Positions 46,874 to 54,575 of a stretch of 64,000 bases of DNA are shown one piece after another; the stretch's first letter is position 1, and each line of letters starts with the position of its first letter. The translations under genes were made by a program, and so were the position numbers. Source of the stretch: Micromonospora arborensis (GTDB lineage Bacteria > Actinomycetota > Actinomycetes > Mycobacteriales > Micromonosporaceae); assembly GCF_003205615.1 (NCBI RefSeq), contig NZ_PYBV01000014.1, positions 165,779 to 229,778 of the forward strand, written 5' to 3'. The notes under the pieces were generated by a model. The model did no database searches. It had not been told where the DNA came from and saw only the letters and a program-made list of their open reading frames with translations.

Positions 46874-46998
46874 TATCCACAAGGCTTTTCCCGACCGGCT
46901 CTGCCCTGAGTCGACCTGGTTGACAGCAACGCTGACGCTTCGCCGTTCGGATTGCGAAGGGCGGCGGATGGCGTTGCCGGCGGCTCCGCAGAGCGCGC

Positions 46999-47619
46999 TC
47001 ACCGCGTCGCGCGGGTGCGCCGCGCGGCGACGTAGCGGCGCATCTTCTCGGTGGTTCCGCAGTCGTCCATGCTGCACCAGCGGCGACTGCGGTTCTTGCT
47101 CTCATCGCTGAAGATGAAGCGACAGCCTCCGCAGCCCTTGATTCGGTCCAGCGCTCCCGTGGTGAGCAGTTGGACCGCCGCGTGCACCACCGGCCGTAGG
47201 GGTCGGGCAAGCGTGTGGTCATCTCGCCAGACCCACGCGAACGTGCTCCCGCCCGCAAGCTGTGCGTGGCCGAGCGCGTCCGCTTCGTCGTCCCGCAGCC
47301 GGGCCAGTGCGGGCGTGCTCGGGGCTCCTCCAGCGGCGATTGGCCGGAACACCTCGTCGAGGTAGTCGCGGGTGCCCAGCGCTCGCGAGAAGGCAGCGCG
47401 AGCGCCGTCTGGATCGTTGCGAGACAGCCGCCGTAACGCTGTCGCCTCTGTTTCGGTGAGGGCGCCCGCGTACGTGCCCCAGGCGACCAGCTCCGGATAG
47501 CCCGTGAGCACGTCGTCGTCCGAGGGCCCGCTGGGTGGACCGGTGCGGGTGTTGATGAAGTCCAGGGCGAGGTTGCCGCCCACCAGGTGCATCCGCGTGA
47601 CGTCCTCGACTGTTTCCAT
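46999..47619 (-). CDS. ABATE/CGNR zinc-finger regulator (2)
   Basis: A 206-residue protein with ABATE domain (HLVGGNLALDFINTRTG, LVAWGTYAGALTETEA) and C-terminal zinc finger FIFSDESKNRSRRWCSMDDCG, where the usual CGNR reads CGTT (DCGTTEKMRRY). It is divergent from an MFS transporter whose promoter shares a TTACCAG/CTGGTAA inverted repeat with this gene. TAAAGT lies 8 nt before ATG 47619, suggesting a leaderless transcript that the operator overlaps. Same regulator/exporter logic as at 38239-39832. Confidence 0.88.
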   Translation of the reverse strand: METVEDVTRMHLVGGNLALDFINTRTGPPSGPSDDDVLTGYPELVAWGTYAGALTETEATALRRLSRNDPDGARAAFSRALGTRDYLDEVFRPIAAGGAPSTPALARLRDDEADALGHAQLAGGSTFAWVWRDDHTLARPLRPVVHAAVQLLTTGALDRIKGCGGCRFIFSDESKNRSRRWCSMDDCGTTEKMRRYVAARRTRATR

Positions 47620-47630
47620 CAAAACGCACT

Positions 47631-47695
47631 TTACCAGTTGACCCCTTCCTGCCGCGTCACTAGCTTGTTTCTGGCATACCTGATTTAGCTGGTAA
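47631..47695. promoter_or_regulatory. TTACCAG / CTGGTAA inverted repeat between CGNR and MFS genes
   Basis: TTACCAG (47631-47637) overlaps the presumed -10 of the CGNR gene. CTGGTAA (47689-47695) lies 15 bp before the MFS ATG. A partial inner palindrome TACCTGATTTAGCTGGTA accompanies the right site. Likely autoregulatory operators. Confidence 0.5.
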
Positions 47696-47709
47696 CGGCT
47701 GGAGGTCGG

Positions 47710-48927
47710 ATGAACCGCGGGCGAGCAGTGGGAGCATTGATCGGCTTGTCCGGCGGGACCTTCCTCTACACCACCGCCGAGGCGCTGCCGATCGGCCTGC
47801 TGCTCCCGATGGCCGCGGATCTCGCCGTCTCACCGTCGCAAGTGGGCACGCTCGTCACCGCGTACGGCGCGGTGGTCGTCGTCGCCTCGATCCCGTTGAC
47901 GGCGCTGGCCAGGAGGATCCCTCGTCGGCGACTACTGTCAGCGCTCCTGGCAGGCTTCGTCGTCAGCACCGCGACCACGGTGTTCGCGAGCACGTTCGAA
48001 CTGCTGCTGGCGGCCAGGATGGCAACCGCGGCGACCCACGCGTTGTTCTGGGCGACAGTGGTGCCGGCCGCGGCCGAGCTGTTCCGACCCGGGCTACGCG
48101 GGCGGGTGGTCGCGATCGTGTTCGCCGGCGGCAGCGTCGCTCTGGTTCTGGGGGTGCCGGCGGGCACCTGGTTGGGCGAACGAGCCGGCTGGCGGGTGGC
48201 GTTCCTGGCGGTGGCCGGCCTCGGCGCGATCGTGCTCGTCGCGGTGGCTTCGCTCCTGCCGTCGACGCCGCCCAATCAGGGCCACGCCGCCCGCGGCGCG
48301 ACACCCGACGTATACCGCTTCTGGCTGCTGGTCGCGGTGGCCATCCTGACGACCGCCGGTGCCATCGCCGCGTACACCTATGTTGCACTCTTCGTCACCG
48401 AGGTCAGCGGGTTCCCCGACTCGTCGGTCGGGGCCATCCTGTTGGCGCGCGGCGTTGCCAGCGTGCTCGGGATCCTCGCTGTCGGAGCGGTGGTGGACCG
48501 CAGCCCGTGGCTCACCCTGGTCGCGACCGTCGCGCTGCAGACGGTGGCGCTGCTCGGGCTGTACACGACTGGCCACCGGCCGACGGCTGCCGTGGGTCTC
48601 CTCGCGCTGGCCGGACTGGCGTTCGCGGCGTTCACCGCGGTGCTCGGTGGTGTCGTGTTGCAGGTGGCGCCCGGGCGCTCCGACCTTGCCGCCGCCACCG
48701 TCTCTGCCGCTGTCAACGTCGGCATCACCGGCGGTGCCCTGGTCGCTGGCCTCGCGCTACCGGGCCACGGCGTGCACAGCACGGTGCTGCTCGGCGCCCT
48801 GCTCGGCGTCGTCGCTCTGCTGATCGTCGCCGGTGGCTTCAACCTCCGGCCGGCGAGGCACGGCCAACGGCTGACGGAGGTCCAGGAGGCGCACCAGACG
48901 ACCGGACGACGGGGTGCCCGGCGGTAG
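47710..48927 (+). CDS. MFS transporter (drug/metabolite efflux type)
   Basis: A 405-residue major-facilitator protein with twelve hydrophobic helices. It resembles the DHA1/AraJ-type exporters: LYTTAEALPIGLLLPMAADLAVS in helix 1, RIPRRRLL between helices 2 and 3, and FAGGSVALVLGVPAGTWLGERAGWR (motif C-like) in helix 5. ATG 47710 has GGAGG upstream. Regulated, by inference, by the divergent CGNR protein. Confidence 0.9.
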   Translation: MNRGRAVGALIGLSGGTFLYTTAEALPIGLLLPMAADLAVSPSQVGTLVTAYGAVVVVASIPLTALARRIPRRRLLSALLAGFVVSTATTVFASTFELLLAARMATAATHALFWATVVPAAAELFRPGLRGRVVAIVFAGGSVALVLGVPAGTWLGERAGWRVAFLAVAGLGAIVLVAVASLLPSTPPNQGHAARGATPDVYRFWLLVAVAILTTAGAIAAYTYVALFVTEVSGFPDSSVGAILLARGVASVLGILAVGAVVDRSPWLTLVATVALQTVALLGLYTTGHRPTAAVGLLALAGLAFAAFTAVLGGVVLQVAPGRSDLAAATVSAAVNVGITGGALVAGLALPGHGVHSTVLLGALLGVVALLIVAGGFNLRPARHGQRLTEVQEAHQTTGRRGARR

Positions 48928-48965
48928 CCTGGGGCCTGGTAGTGGGCGGAGCGGGACGGGGGCAG

Positions 48966-49367
48966 ATGAGTCGCGCGGTGGAGGAGTCGAACCGGGCGAT
49001 GCTGCGTGCCCGGGACGCCATGGACCGGGCGTACGCCGAGCCTCTGGACATTGCCGCGCTGGCCCGGATCGCGCACGTCTCCGAGGCGCACTTCATCCGT
49101 ACCTTCCGAGCCACGTTCGGCGAGACCCCGCACCGCTACCTGCAACGCCGCCGGGTGGAGCGGGCGATGGCGTTGCTGGTGGAGACCGCCCGGGACGTGA
49201 CCGACATCTGCTACGCCGTCGGCTTCGGCAGTCTGGGTACGTTCAGCCGGACGTTCCGGCAGATCGTCGGGGAGTCGCCCTCGGATTTCCGCCGTCACCG
49301 CGTCGCGCCGGCAAACGTGCCGTCGTGCTTCACCAAAGCCTGGACGCGACCCAGCAGTTTTGGATAA
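48966..49367 (+). CDS. AraC-family regulator (HTH only)
   Basis: A 133-residue protein consisting almost entirely of the two-HTH AraC DNA-binding domain: DIAALARIAHVSEAHFIRTFRATFGETPHRYL and DVTDICYAVGFGSLGTFSRTFRQIVGESPSDFR. There is no ligand domain. It is followed 35 bp later by a VOC protein; this two-gene pair recurs in actinobacteria. ATG 48966 preceded by GGGGGC. Confidence 0.9.
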   Translation: MSRAVEESNRAMLRARDAMDRAYAEPLDIAALARIAHVSEAHFIRTFRATFGETPHRYLQRRRVERAMALLVETARDVTDICYAVGFGSLGTFSRTFRQIVGESPSDFRRHRVAPANVPSCFTKAWTRPSSFG

Positions 49368-49402
49368 GCAGCAGGTCACGGCCGGCCTCTAATGTCATGG
49401 GC

Positions 49403-49825
49403 ATGACGATGAACGCGATCAGCCGCTCCCAGATCTACGTCCTCGACCAGGACGCCGCGCTTGACTTCTACGTCAACAAGCTCGGCATGGAGGTCAACAC
49501 CGACCAGGACCTCGGCTTCATGCGGTGGCTGACGGTCAACCTGCCCGGTGACCCGGAGCGGGAGATCCTGTTGGAGAAGCCGGGCCCGCCGGCGCTGGAC
49601 CCGGCCACCGCCGAGCAGGTCCGGGAGCTGCTCACCAAGGGCGCCCTCGGTGGGTACCTCTTCATCACCACCGACGACGCCCGCAAGACGCACGAGGATC
49701 TCGTGGCCAAGGGCGTCGAGATCACCGATGAGCCGACCGAGCGCCCGTACGGGATCGACTTCGGCATTCGGGACCCGTTCGGCAACCGGATCCGTATCGG
49801 CCAGATGTTCCCGCGGACGGCGTAG
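49403..49825 (+). CDS. VOC-family (glyoxalase-like) protein
   Basis: A 140-residue single VOC domain pair: SQIYVLDQDAALDFYVNKLGMEV, RWLTVNLPGDPEREILLEKPG and a C-terminal GIDFGIRDPFGNRIRIGQ. Candidate metal ligands are few, so binding/resistance or lyase roles are both possible. Three ATGs (49397, 49403, 49409) lie together; 49403 is used here. The preceding AraC gene is its probable regulator. Confidence 0.85.
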   Translation: MTMNAISRSQIYVLDQDAALDFYVNKLGMEVNTDQDLGFMRWLTVNLPGDPEREILLEKPGPPALDPATAEQVRELLTKGALGGYLFITTDDARKTHEDLVAKGVEITDEPTERPYGIDFGIRDPFGNRIRIGQMFPRTA

Positions 49826-50004
49826 GGGAGCCGACGAAGCCAGGCCCGGACTACCTGGTGTGCGTGGCGGTGACCCGCAGCAGCAGCTTGACCAGCGCTT
49901 GCGTGGTCGGCGGCGGTGGTCCGGCGGCCGGGCAGTCGACGTACCCGGTTGCGATGCAGCCCACGGTGAGCCGGTAGTGGAACGCGTCCGCGGTCGAGTT
50001 TTCT

Positions 50005-50057
50005 GGCAATCTTGGACAGTTTCCGTCAGCCGCGAACGGAATCTGTCCAAGATTGCC
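50005..50057. repeat. 22-bp inverted repeat with one mismatch
   Basis: Arms 50005-50026 (GGCAATCTTGGACAG...) and 50036-50057 pair at 21 of 22 positions around a 9-nt loop. It lies between two co-directional genes. Unlike local sequence it is AT-balanced, similar in style to the hairpin at 37569. Confidence 0.65.
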
Positions 50058-50158
50058 GACGCCGCGCGGATGCGCCGGTAACAATGGGCGCCGCAGCGGC
50101 GGCCGACGCCGATGGGCCGGATTGGCGACGTCGCACCGGGGACGGGGAGGGGACGGAC

Positions 50159-50926
50159 GTGTCGGACGCGAAGTTGACCGTCGAGGTGACGGGACCGGTC
50201 GCGACCGTGGTGATCCACAACCCGGCTCGGCGCAATGCGATGACCGTCGCCATGTGGCGTCAGCTCCCCGAGCTGCTCGATCGGCTGGAACCCGACCCCG
50301 ACGTACGGGCGTTGGTGCTCACCGGCGCGGGTGACGCCTTCTGCGCGGGTGCGGACCTCGGTGATCTGGCGGAGCTGTTGGACGCCGGTGACACCAGCAT
50401 CGCGGTGGCCGCCGAGGAACGGTTGGCCCGCTTCGCCAAGCCGACCGTCGCGGCTATCCGGGGTGCCTGCGTCGGTGGTGGAACCCAACTCGCCGTGGCC
50501 TGCGACCTGCGGATCGCCGCGGACGGCGCTCGTTTCGGCGTACCTCCGGCCCGGCTCGGGCTGGTCTACCCGGCGCCGACGACCCGCCGGCTGGCCCAGC
50601 TGGTCGGCCCGTCCGCCGCCAAGCATCTGCTGTTCACCGCGGAGCTGATCGATGTCGAACGCGCTTTGCGGATCGGCCTGGTCGACGAGGTGCTGCCGTC
50701 CGACCGGCTCGCCGCGCGGGTGGACGAGCTGACGGCGACGATTGCCCAGCGGTCGCCGCTGACCATCGCCGCCGCCAAGGAAATCGTCGACGACCGGGCT
50801 GGGCCTGCCCGGATCGCCTGGTGGCACCGAAGGGTGTCGGCCACCGGCGAGGCCCGGGAAGGGGTCGCGGCGTACGCCGAACGCCGGACGCCCCACTTCG
50901 CCTGGCAGCCGTCAGCCGGCGACTGA
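50159..50926 (+). CDS. Enoyl-CoA hydratase/isomerase family protein
   Basis: A 255-residue crotonase-fold enzyme. Oxyanion-hole segments are DAFCAGADLGDLAEL and GACVGGGTQLAVACDLRIAA. The second usual catalytic Glu position (in PARLGLVYP) is not Glu, so hydratase activity is uncertain. The C-terminal trimerisation helix is present. GTG 50159 has GGGGAGGGG upstream. Confidence 0.88.
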   Translation: MSDAKLTVEVTGPVATVVIHNPARRNAMTVAMWRQLPELLDRLEPDPDVRALVLTGAGDAFCAGADLGDLAELLDAGDTSIAVAAEERLARFAKPTVAAIRGACVGGGTQLAVACDLRIAADGARFGVPPARLGLVYPAPTTRRLAQLVGPSAAKHLLFTAELIDVERALRIGLVDEVLPSDRLAARVDELTATIAQRSPLTIAAAKEIVDDRAGPARIAWWHRRVSATGEAREGVAAYAERRTPHFAWQPSAGD

Positions 50927-51026
50927 CGCGGTCGCCCTGACCTCGGCTCGGCAGCGGCGTAACAACCATTGCAATACCTCGATCCCGGGTGGTCCGCTGC
51001 CGGGTCGGTACGGCAGGCTGTCAGTC

Positions 51027-52571
51027 GTGCAGCGTGATCAGTTGCTTGCGGGCCGCTACCGGCTCCTGGAGCGTCTCGGCAGTGGCGGCATGTCGGCGGT
51101 GCACCGGGCGTACGACGAAGTGCTCGAACGGGATGTCGCGGTCAAGGTGCTGGTCGCCTCGGACGCCAACGCTCGGCAGCGGATCCGGGCCGAGGCCAAG
51201 GCGGCTGCCCGGCTGTCGCACCCGCATGTCACAAGCGTGTACGACTACGGCGAGTCGTCCCTGAACGGTTCCCCGGTCCCGTTCGTGGTGATGGAGTTGC
51301 TTGGAGGGCACACCCTCGAACAACGGCTGGCGGCCGGGCCGTTGCCGCCCCGCGCGGGTTTGCGGGTCTGCGCCGAGGTGGCCGCTGCCCTCGCGGCCGC
51401 GCACGCCGAAGGCCTGGTGCACCGCGACATCAAGCCGGGGAACGTGATGCTCGCCCCTACCGGCGCCAAGGTGCTCGACTTCGGCATCGCGGCCGTCGCC
51501 GGTGAGTCGGAGCTCGATTTCGAGGGACGGCTGCTGGGCACTCCGGCCTATCTCGCCCCGGAACGACTGCAGGCCGGCGAGGTGTTGCCGGCCTGCGACG
51601 TGTACGCCCTCGGTCTGCTCCTGCACCGGGTGCTCACCGGCCGGCTGCCGTGGCATGCCGAGGCGCAGACCGACATGTTCCACGCGCACGCGCATGTCGC
51701 GCCGGACCCGCTGCCCCAGATCGACGGTGTGCCTCCCGAGATCAACCGGCTCTACCGCTGGTGCCTGTCCCACGACCCCGCCGACCGGCCGCCGGCCGCC
51801 GAGGCGGCCCGCATCCTGCTCGCCGCCTCCAGCGCGGCGGCTGCCGTCACCGGTGCCACGGCCGGGTCGGCTGTCCAGGCTCCCGAACCGGCGGCAGCCC
51901 CGTCAGGCCAGGTCGTCGCGGACCAGACCGAGGCGGCGGCGGTCGGGCCGATGCGCGGTACGGAGGCGGGGGCGACCGAGGCGACCTCGCGGCGAGGGCA
52001 GGGGTGTCGGCGGCGGGCCGTGCTGGCGGTCGGCGGCGCGATGCTCGCCGTCGTGGCGCTGGCCGGGTCGCTCGGCGACTCAGCCAACCGCCGCCCCGGG
52101 CAGGGGGCACCGTCGCCCCGCATCGGGCCGGGTGGCACCACCACGGTGGGGCTGCCGAGCACGGCCGAGCCACTCACTGCTGTCGACTCCGCATCGTCCG
52201 CCGTCCCGTCGGCCAGGAGCACCGCACCCAACCCGCAGACCGGCCCGCAGACCGATCCGAGCGAGCCGGCTGCCGCGAGCCCAACCGCCAACACCCCGGG
52301 ACCGGCCCCGACCGGGGCCGCACCGACGTCCACCCCTCCGTCGGGCGTACGGGTCGACGCGCGTGGCGGGACGATCACCGTTCGCTGCGTCGGAAAGTCG
52401 GCCGAGGTGCTCGCGGTGACGCTCGCGTCCGGCTTTCGGGCGGAGGCGTACGACCCCGGCCCCGCGAAGCAGGTCCAGGTCGAGTTGGCCTCGGCCGAGC
52501 ACCGCAGTGAGATCCGGGTGCACTGCCCCAATGGGAGTCCGAAACCGCAGGTCAAGGAACGCGTCGGCTGA
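51027..52571 (+). CDS. Serine/threonine protein kinase (PknB-like)
   Basis: A 514-residue receptor-type kinase. The Hanks domain (about 1-270) has the P-loop LGSGGMSAVH, VAVKVL Lys, catalytic HRDIKPGN, DFG in VLDFGIAA, and LLGTPAYLAPE. A juxtamembrane Ala/Pro linker, a transmembrane helix (about 330-350), a Pro/Thr/Ala-rich spacer and a small C-terminal extracellular domain (GGTITVRCVGKSAEVLA ... RSEIRVHCPNG, two Cys) follow. No PASTA repeats. The extracellular ligand is unknown. GTG 51027 start. Confidence 0.92.
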   Translation: MQRDQLLAGRYRLLERLGSGGMSAVHRAYDEVLERDVAVKVLVASDANARQRIRAEAKAAARLSHPHVTSVYDYGESSLNGSPVPFVVMELLGGHTLEQRLAAGPLPPRAGLRVCAEVAAALAAAHAEGLVHRDIKPGNVMLAPTGAKVLDFGIAAVAGESELDFEGRLLGTPAYLAPERLQAGEVLPACDVYALGLLLHRVLTGRLPWHAEAQTDMFHAHAHVAPDPLPQIDGVPPEINRLYRWCLSHDPADRPPAAEAARILLAASSAAAAVTGATAGSAVQAPEPAAAPSGQVVADQTEAAAVGPMRGTEAGATEATSRRGQGCRRRAVLAVGGAMLAVVALAGSLGDSANRRPGQGAPSPRIGPGGTTTVGLPSTAEPLTAVDSASSAVPSARSTAPNPQTGPQTDPSEPAAASPTANTPGPAPTGAAPTSTPPSGVRVDARGGTITVRCVGKSAEVLAVTLASGFRAEAYDPGPAKQVQVELASAEHRSEIRVHCPNGSPKPQVKERVG

Positions 52572-52638
52572 CCGGGGGCCGGCGGGTGCCGCGCCGGGGA
52601 CGTACCCGGGCGCGGCCCCCCGTTCCCGCCGGCCGGTC
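52570..52638. terminator. Bidirectional GC-rich terminator
   Basis: Outer arms GACCGGGGGCCGGCGGG and CCCGCCGGCCGGTC enclose a second hairpin GCCGCGCCGGG / CCCGGGCGCGGC. It fills the 69 bp between the convergent kinase and HNH genes. Confidence 0.7.
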
Positions 52639-52640
52639 GG

Positions 52641-53084
52641 TCACCGCCCGGCCAACGCCCCCCAGCCGGGGTGCACCGGTTCCCGGCGCAGCGGCATGCC
52701 CGCCTCCTCCGGCGTCCGGTCGCCCTTGCGCTGGTTGCAGGCGTAGCAGGCCGCGGTGGTGTTCCGCCAGGTGTTCCGGCCGCCGCGCGAGCGGGGCAGG
52801 ATGTGGTCGATGGTGGAGGCCGGGCCACCGCAGTACGCGCAGCACCGGTCGTCGCGGCGCAGCACCCCGGCGCGGGACCAGGCCGGCCCGGAGTTGAACC
52901 TCCACCGGGTGACCACGTAGCGGACCAGTCGCACCACCCGGGGCATCGGAAAGACCCCGATCACCTGGTCCGGCTCGGCCTCGTGGATCTCGGCCACCCG
53001 GCGGCACAGCATCCGGACGGCATGTTGAACGGTGACCCGGTGCAGCGGGCCGAGGTCGGCGTTGATGACGAGGACGGCGTCCAC
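52641..53084 (-). CDS. HNH endonuclease
   Basis: A 147-residue protein with a C-terminal HNH/zinc module: CAYCGGPASTIDHILPRSRGG, NTTAACYACNQRKGDRTPEEAGM. It has two CxxC zinc pairs, the D-H catalytic pair and the central Asn. The N-terminal part (VLVINADLGPLHRVTVQHAVRML) is the conserved actinobacterial form. GTG 53084 has AAAGGAG upstream. Its biological role is unknown; stand-alone actinobacterial HNH genes of this type are common and not necessarily mobile. Confidence 0.92.
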   Translation of the reverse strand: MDAVLVINADLGPLHRVTVQHAVRMLCRRVAEIHEAEPDQVIGVFPMPRVVRLVRYVVTRWRFNSGPAWSRAGVLRRDDRCCAYCGGPASTIDHILPRSRGGRNTWRNTTAACYACNQRKGDRTPEEAGMPLRREPVHPGWGALAGR

Positions 53085-53296
53085 CGGGACTCCTTTCCGA
53101 TTGGCGCCGGACGGCAATGAGCCGCCCGGTCCGGCTGTTGGACGGGGCGGCTCAGCGCGTACGGGTACGCGTCAGTCGGGCCGGCCCGCCCAGGGACCTT
53201 CCGCTCGGCAACCGTCGCCGGGCAGCGTCGACGGCACGGTGGAGACGTGCGACATCGTCATGAGCTGCTCCCGCGGCGGTGGTTGACCTTGCGCGA

Positions 53297-54508
53297 TCAC
53301 GGTAGGTCGGGGCGGGACAGGGGGGCAACGTATTTCGATCGACCGCCCGGCTGCTCCGGACGGCGCTGACGGCGGGTCCGGGGAGCAACGGCCGTCGAGC
53401 GCCGGGCGGTGGTCAGCGGCCGGTTCAGCCGCAGCGCCATCCGCGCGGTGAGTTCGCTGTCCAGCAGGGGGCGGTTGACCTCGCCGGCGACCGCCAGTGC
53501 CGGCCCGGAGACCGACCGCCAGATCGCGGCCAGCCCGGCACCGAGGCCCACCAGGGCGACGGTGGCCCGGGTGGTCGGTGAGCCGGCTGCCGCGGCGGCG
53601 CTCACCCCGACCACCGCGAAGAGCACCAACAGCAGGGGTACGAGCACCGGCCAGAAGATCCCCCGTGCCGCCTGCGCCACCAGCCGCCGGTCCCGAATGA
53701 TCAGATTTCGAGCGATCACCGCGTAGTCCTCCTCGTCGAGCAGGTCACGCGGGTGCAGGCCGCCGGTGAGCACGTCCCGCCAGAGGTCACCCTGGCCACG
53801 TAGCGCCCGGCTCAGCTCGGCGGGCGCCGGCTCGGCCGGGTCACCGTGGCCGGCCCGGTCGACGGCGGTCGCCCAGGTGGCCAACGACCGGCGCACCACC
53901 GCTGCCGAGTACGGCGGCAGCACGCTGGCCAGCTCGTCCAGCCACCGGCTGATCTGGATCTGCCGGCCACCGAACTGTCGCAGCAACTGGGCGGAGTCGC
54001 CGGCTCGGACGGTGTCGGCCACTGATCGGCCCAGCCGGTAGGCCAGTCCGACCCGGTGGTTGGTGGCCATCGCCCAGCGCAGCACCTCCACGTTGAGGTC
54101 GTCGAGGGCGAGCAGCAGCGGCACCGGGTCGGCGGGGTCGGGCCGGGCCAGGTCGGGGAGCAGCGCCCGGGCGGCGGACGTGTCGGGCACCGACCCGGTG
54201 TGCCGGGTGAGTTCGGCGATCTGGGCCAGGGCGACGTCCACGCCGTCGAGGTACATCCGCATCCGCCGGTGGGCGGACATCTCGGTGAGGTTGGAGAGCT
54301 TGGCCGGCGGTACGGCTGGTCGGGGCCCGGCGGGAACGCCAAGCTCCGCGTGCTGCCCGTGGTGGTACGCGTCCGCCATCCACCAGCCGAGCCGCAGCGC
54401 GGTGACGATGCAGGCGCGTTCGTCGCGGATCAGTGGGTACGCGTCGTCGCGGCCGATCTCGCCGATTGGTGGACCGTTGTCCGCGCCGGCGCGGTGCAGT
54501 GGTGACAT
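53297..54508 (-). CDS. Membrane protein of unknown function
   Basis: A 403-residue protein. The N-terminal 280 residues are largely alpha-helical and soluble (DDAYPLIRDERACIVTALRL, YRLGRSVADTVRAG, GRQIQISRWLDELASVLPPY), and two transmembrane helices follow at about 300-350 (WPVLVPLLLVLFAVVGVSAA, ATVALVGLGAGLAAIW). The tail is basic. I recognise no family. ATG 54508. Between it and the HNH gene are 212 bp without a supported gene. Confidence 0.7.
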   Translation of the reverse strand: MSPLHRAGADNGPPIGEIGRDDAYPLIRDERACIVTALRLGWWMADAYHHGQHAELGVPAGPRPAVPPAKLSNLTEMSAHRRMRMYLDGVDVALAQIAELTRHTGSVPDTSAARALLPDLARPDPADPVPLLLALDDLNVEVLRWAMATNHRVGLAYRLGRSVADTVRAGDSAQLLRQFGGRQIQISRWLDELASVLPPYSAAVVRRSLATWATAVDRAGHGDPAEPAPAELSRALRGQGDLWRDVLTGGLHPRDLLDEEDYAVIARNLIIRDRRLVAQAARGIFWPVLVPLLLVLFAVVGVSAAAAAGSPTTRATVALVGLGAGLAAIWRSVSGPALAVAGEVNRPLLDSELTARMALRLNRPLTTARRSTAVAPRTRRQRRPEQPGGRSKYVAPLSRPDLP

Positions 54509-54575
54509 TCCCCGCTGCCCTCCCGCCCGGTCGATCGACGGTTGATCAACCAAGCGTACGGCAGCGTACCGTTGC

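Noticed and set aside
46797..46998. Integrative element inserted at the tRNA-Thr gene
   Set aside because: No integrase, excisionase or repeated tRNA 3' end is visible on either side within the window.
46808..47077. Minus-strand frame across the tRNA gene with a segment resembling PGSNRRHLAYKAS
   Set aside because: This peptide is the well-known spurious translation of tRNA-containing sequence found in databases; it is not a gene.
49851..50084. 77-residue minus-strand frame downstream of the VOC gene
   Set aside because: It runs through the long hairpin at 50005-50057, has no ribosome-binding site or family similarity, and is probably chance.
53152..53388. 78-residue minus-strand frame between the HNH and membrane-protein genes
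   Set aside because: Overlaps the end of the 53297 gene, Arg-rich shadow composition, no ribosome-binding site.
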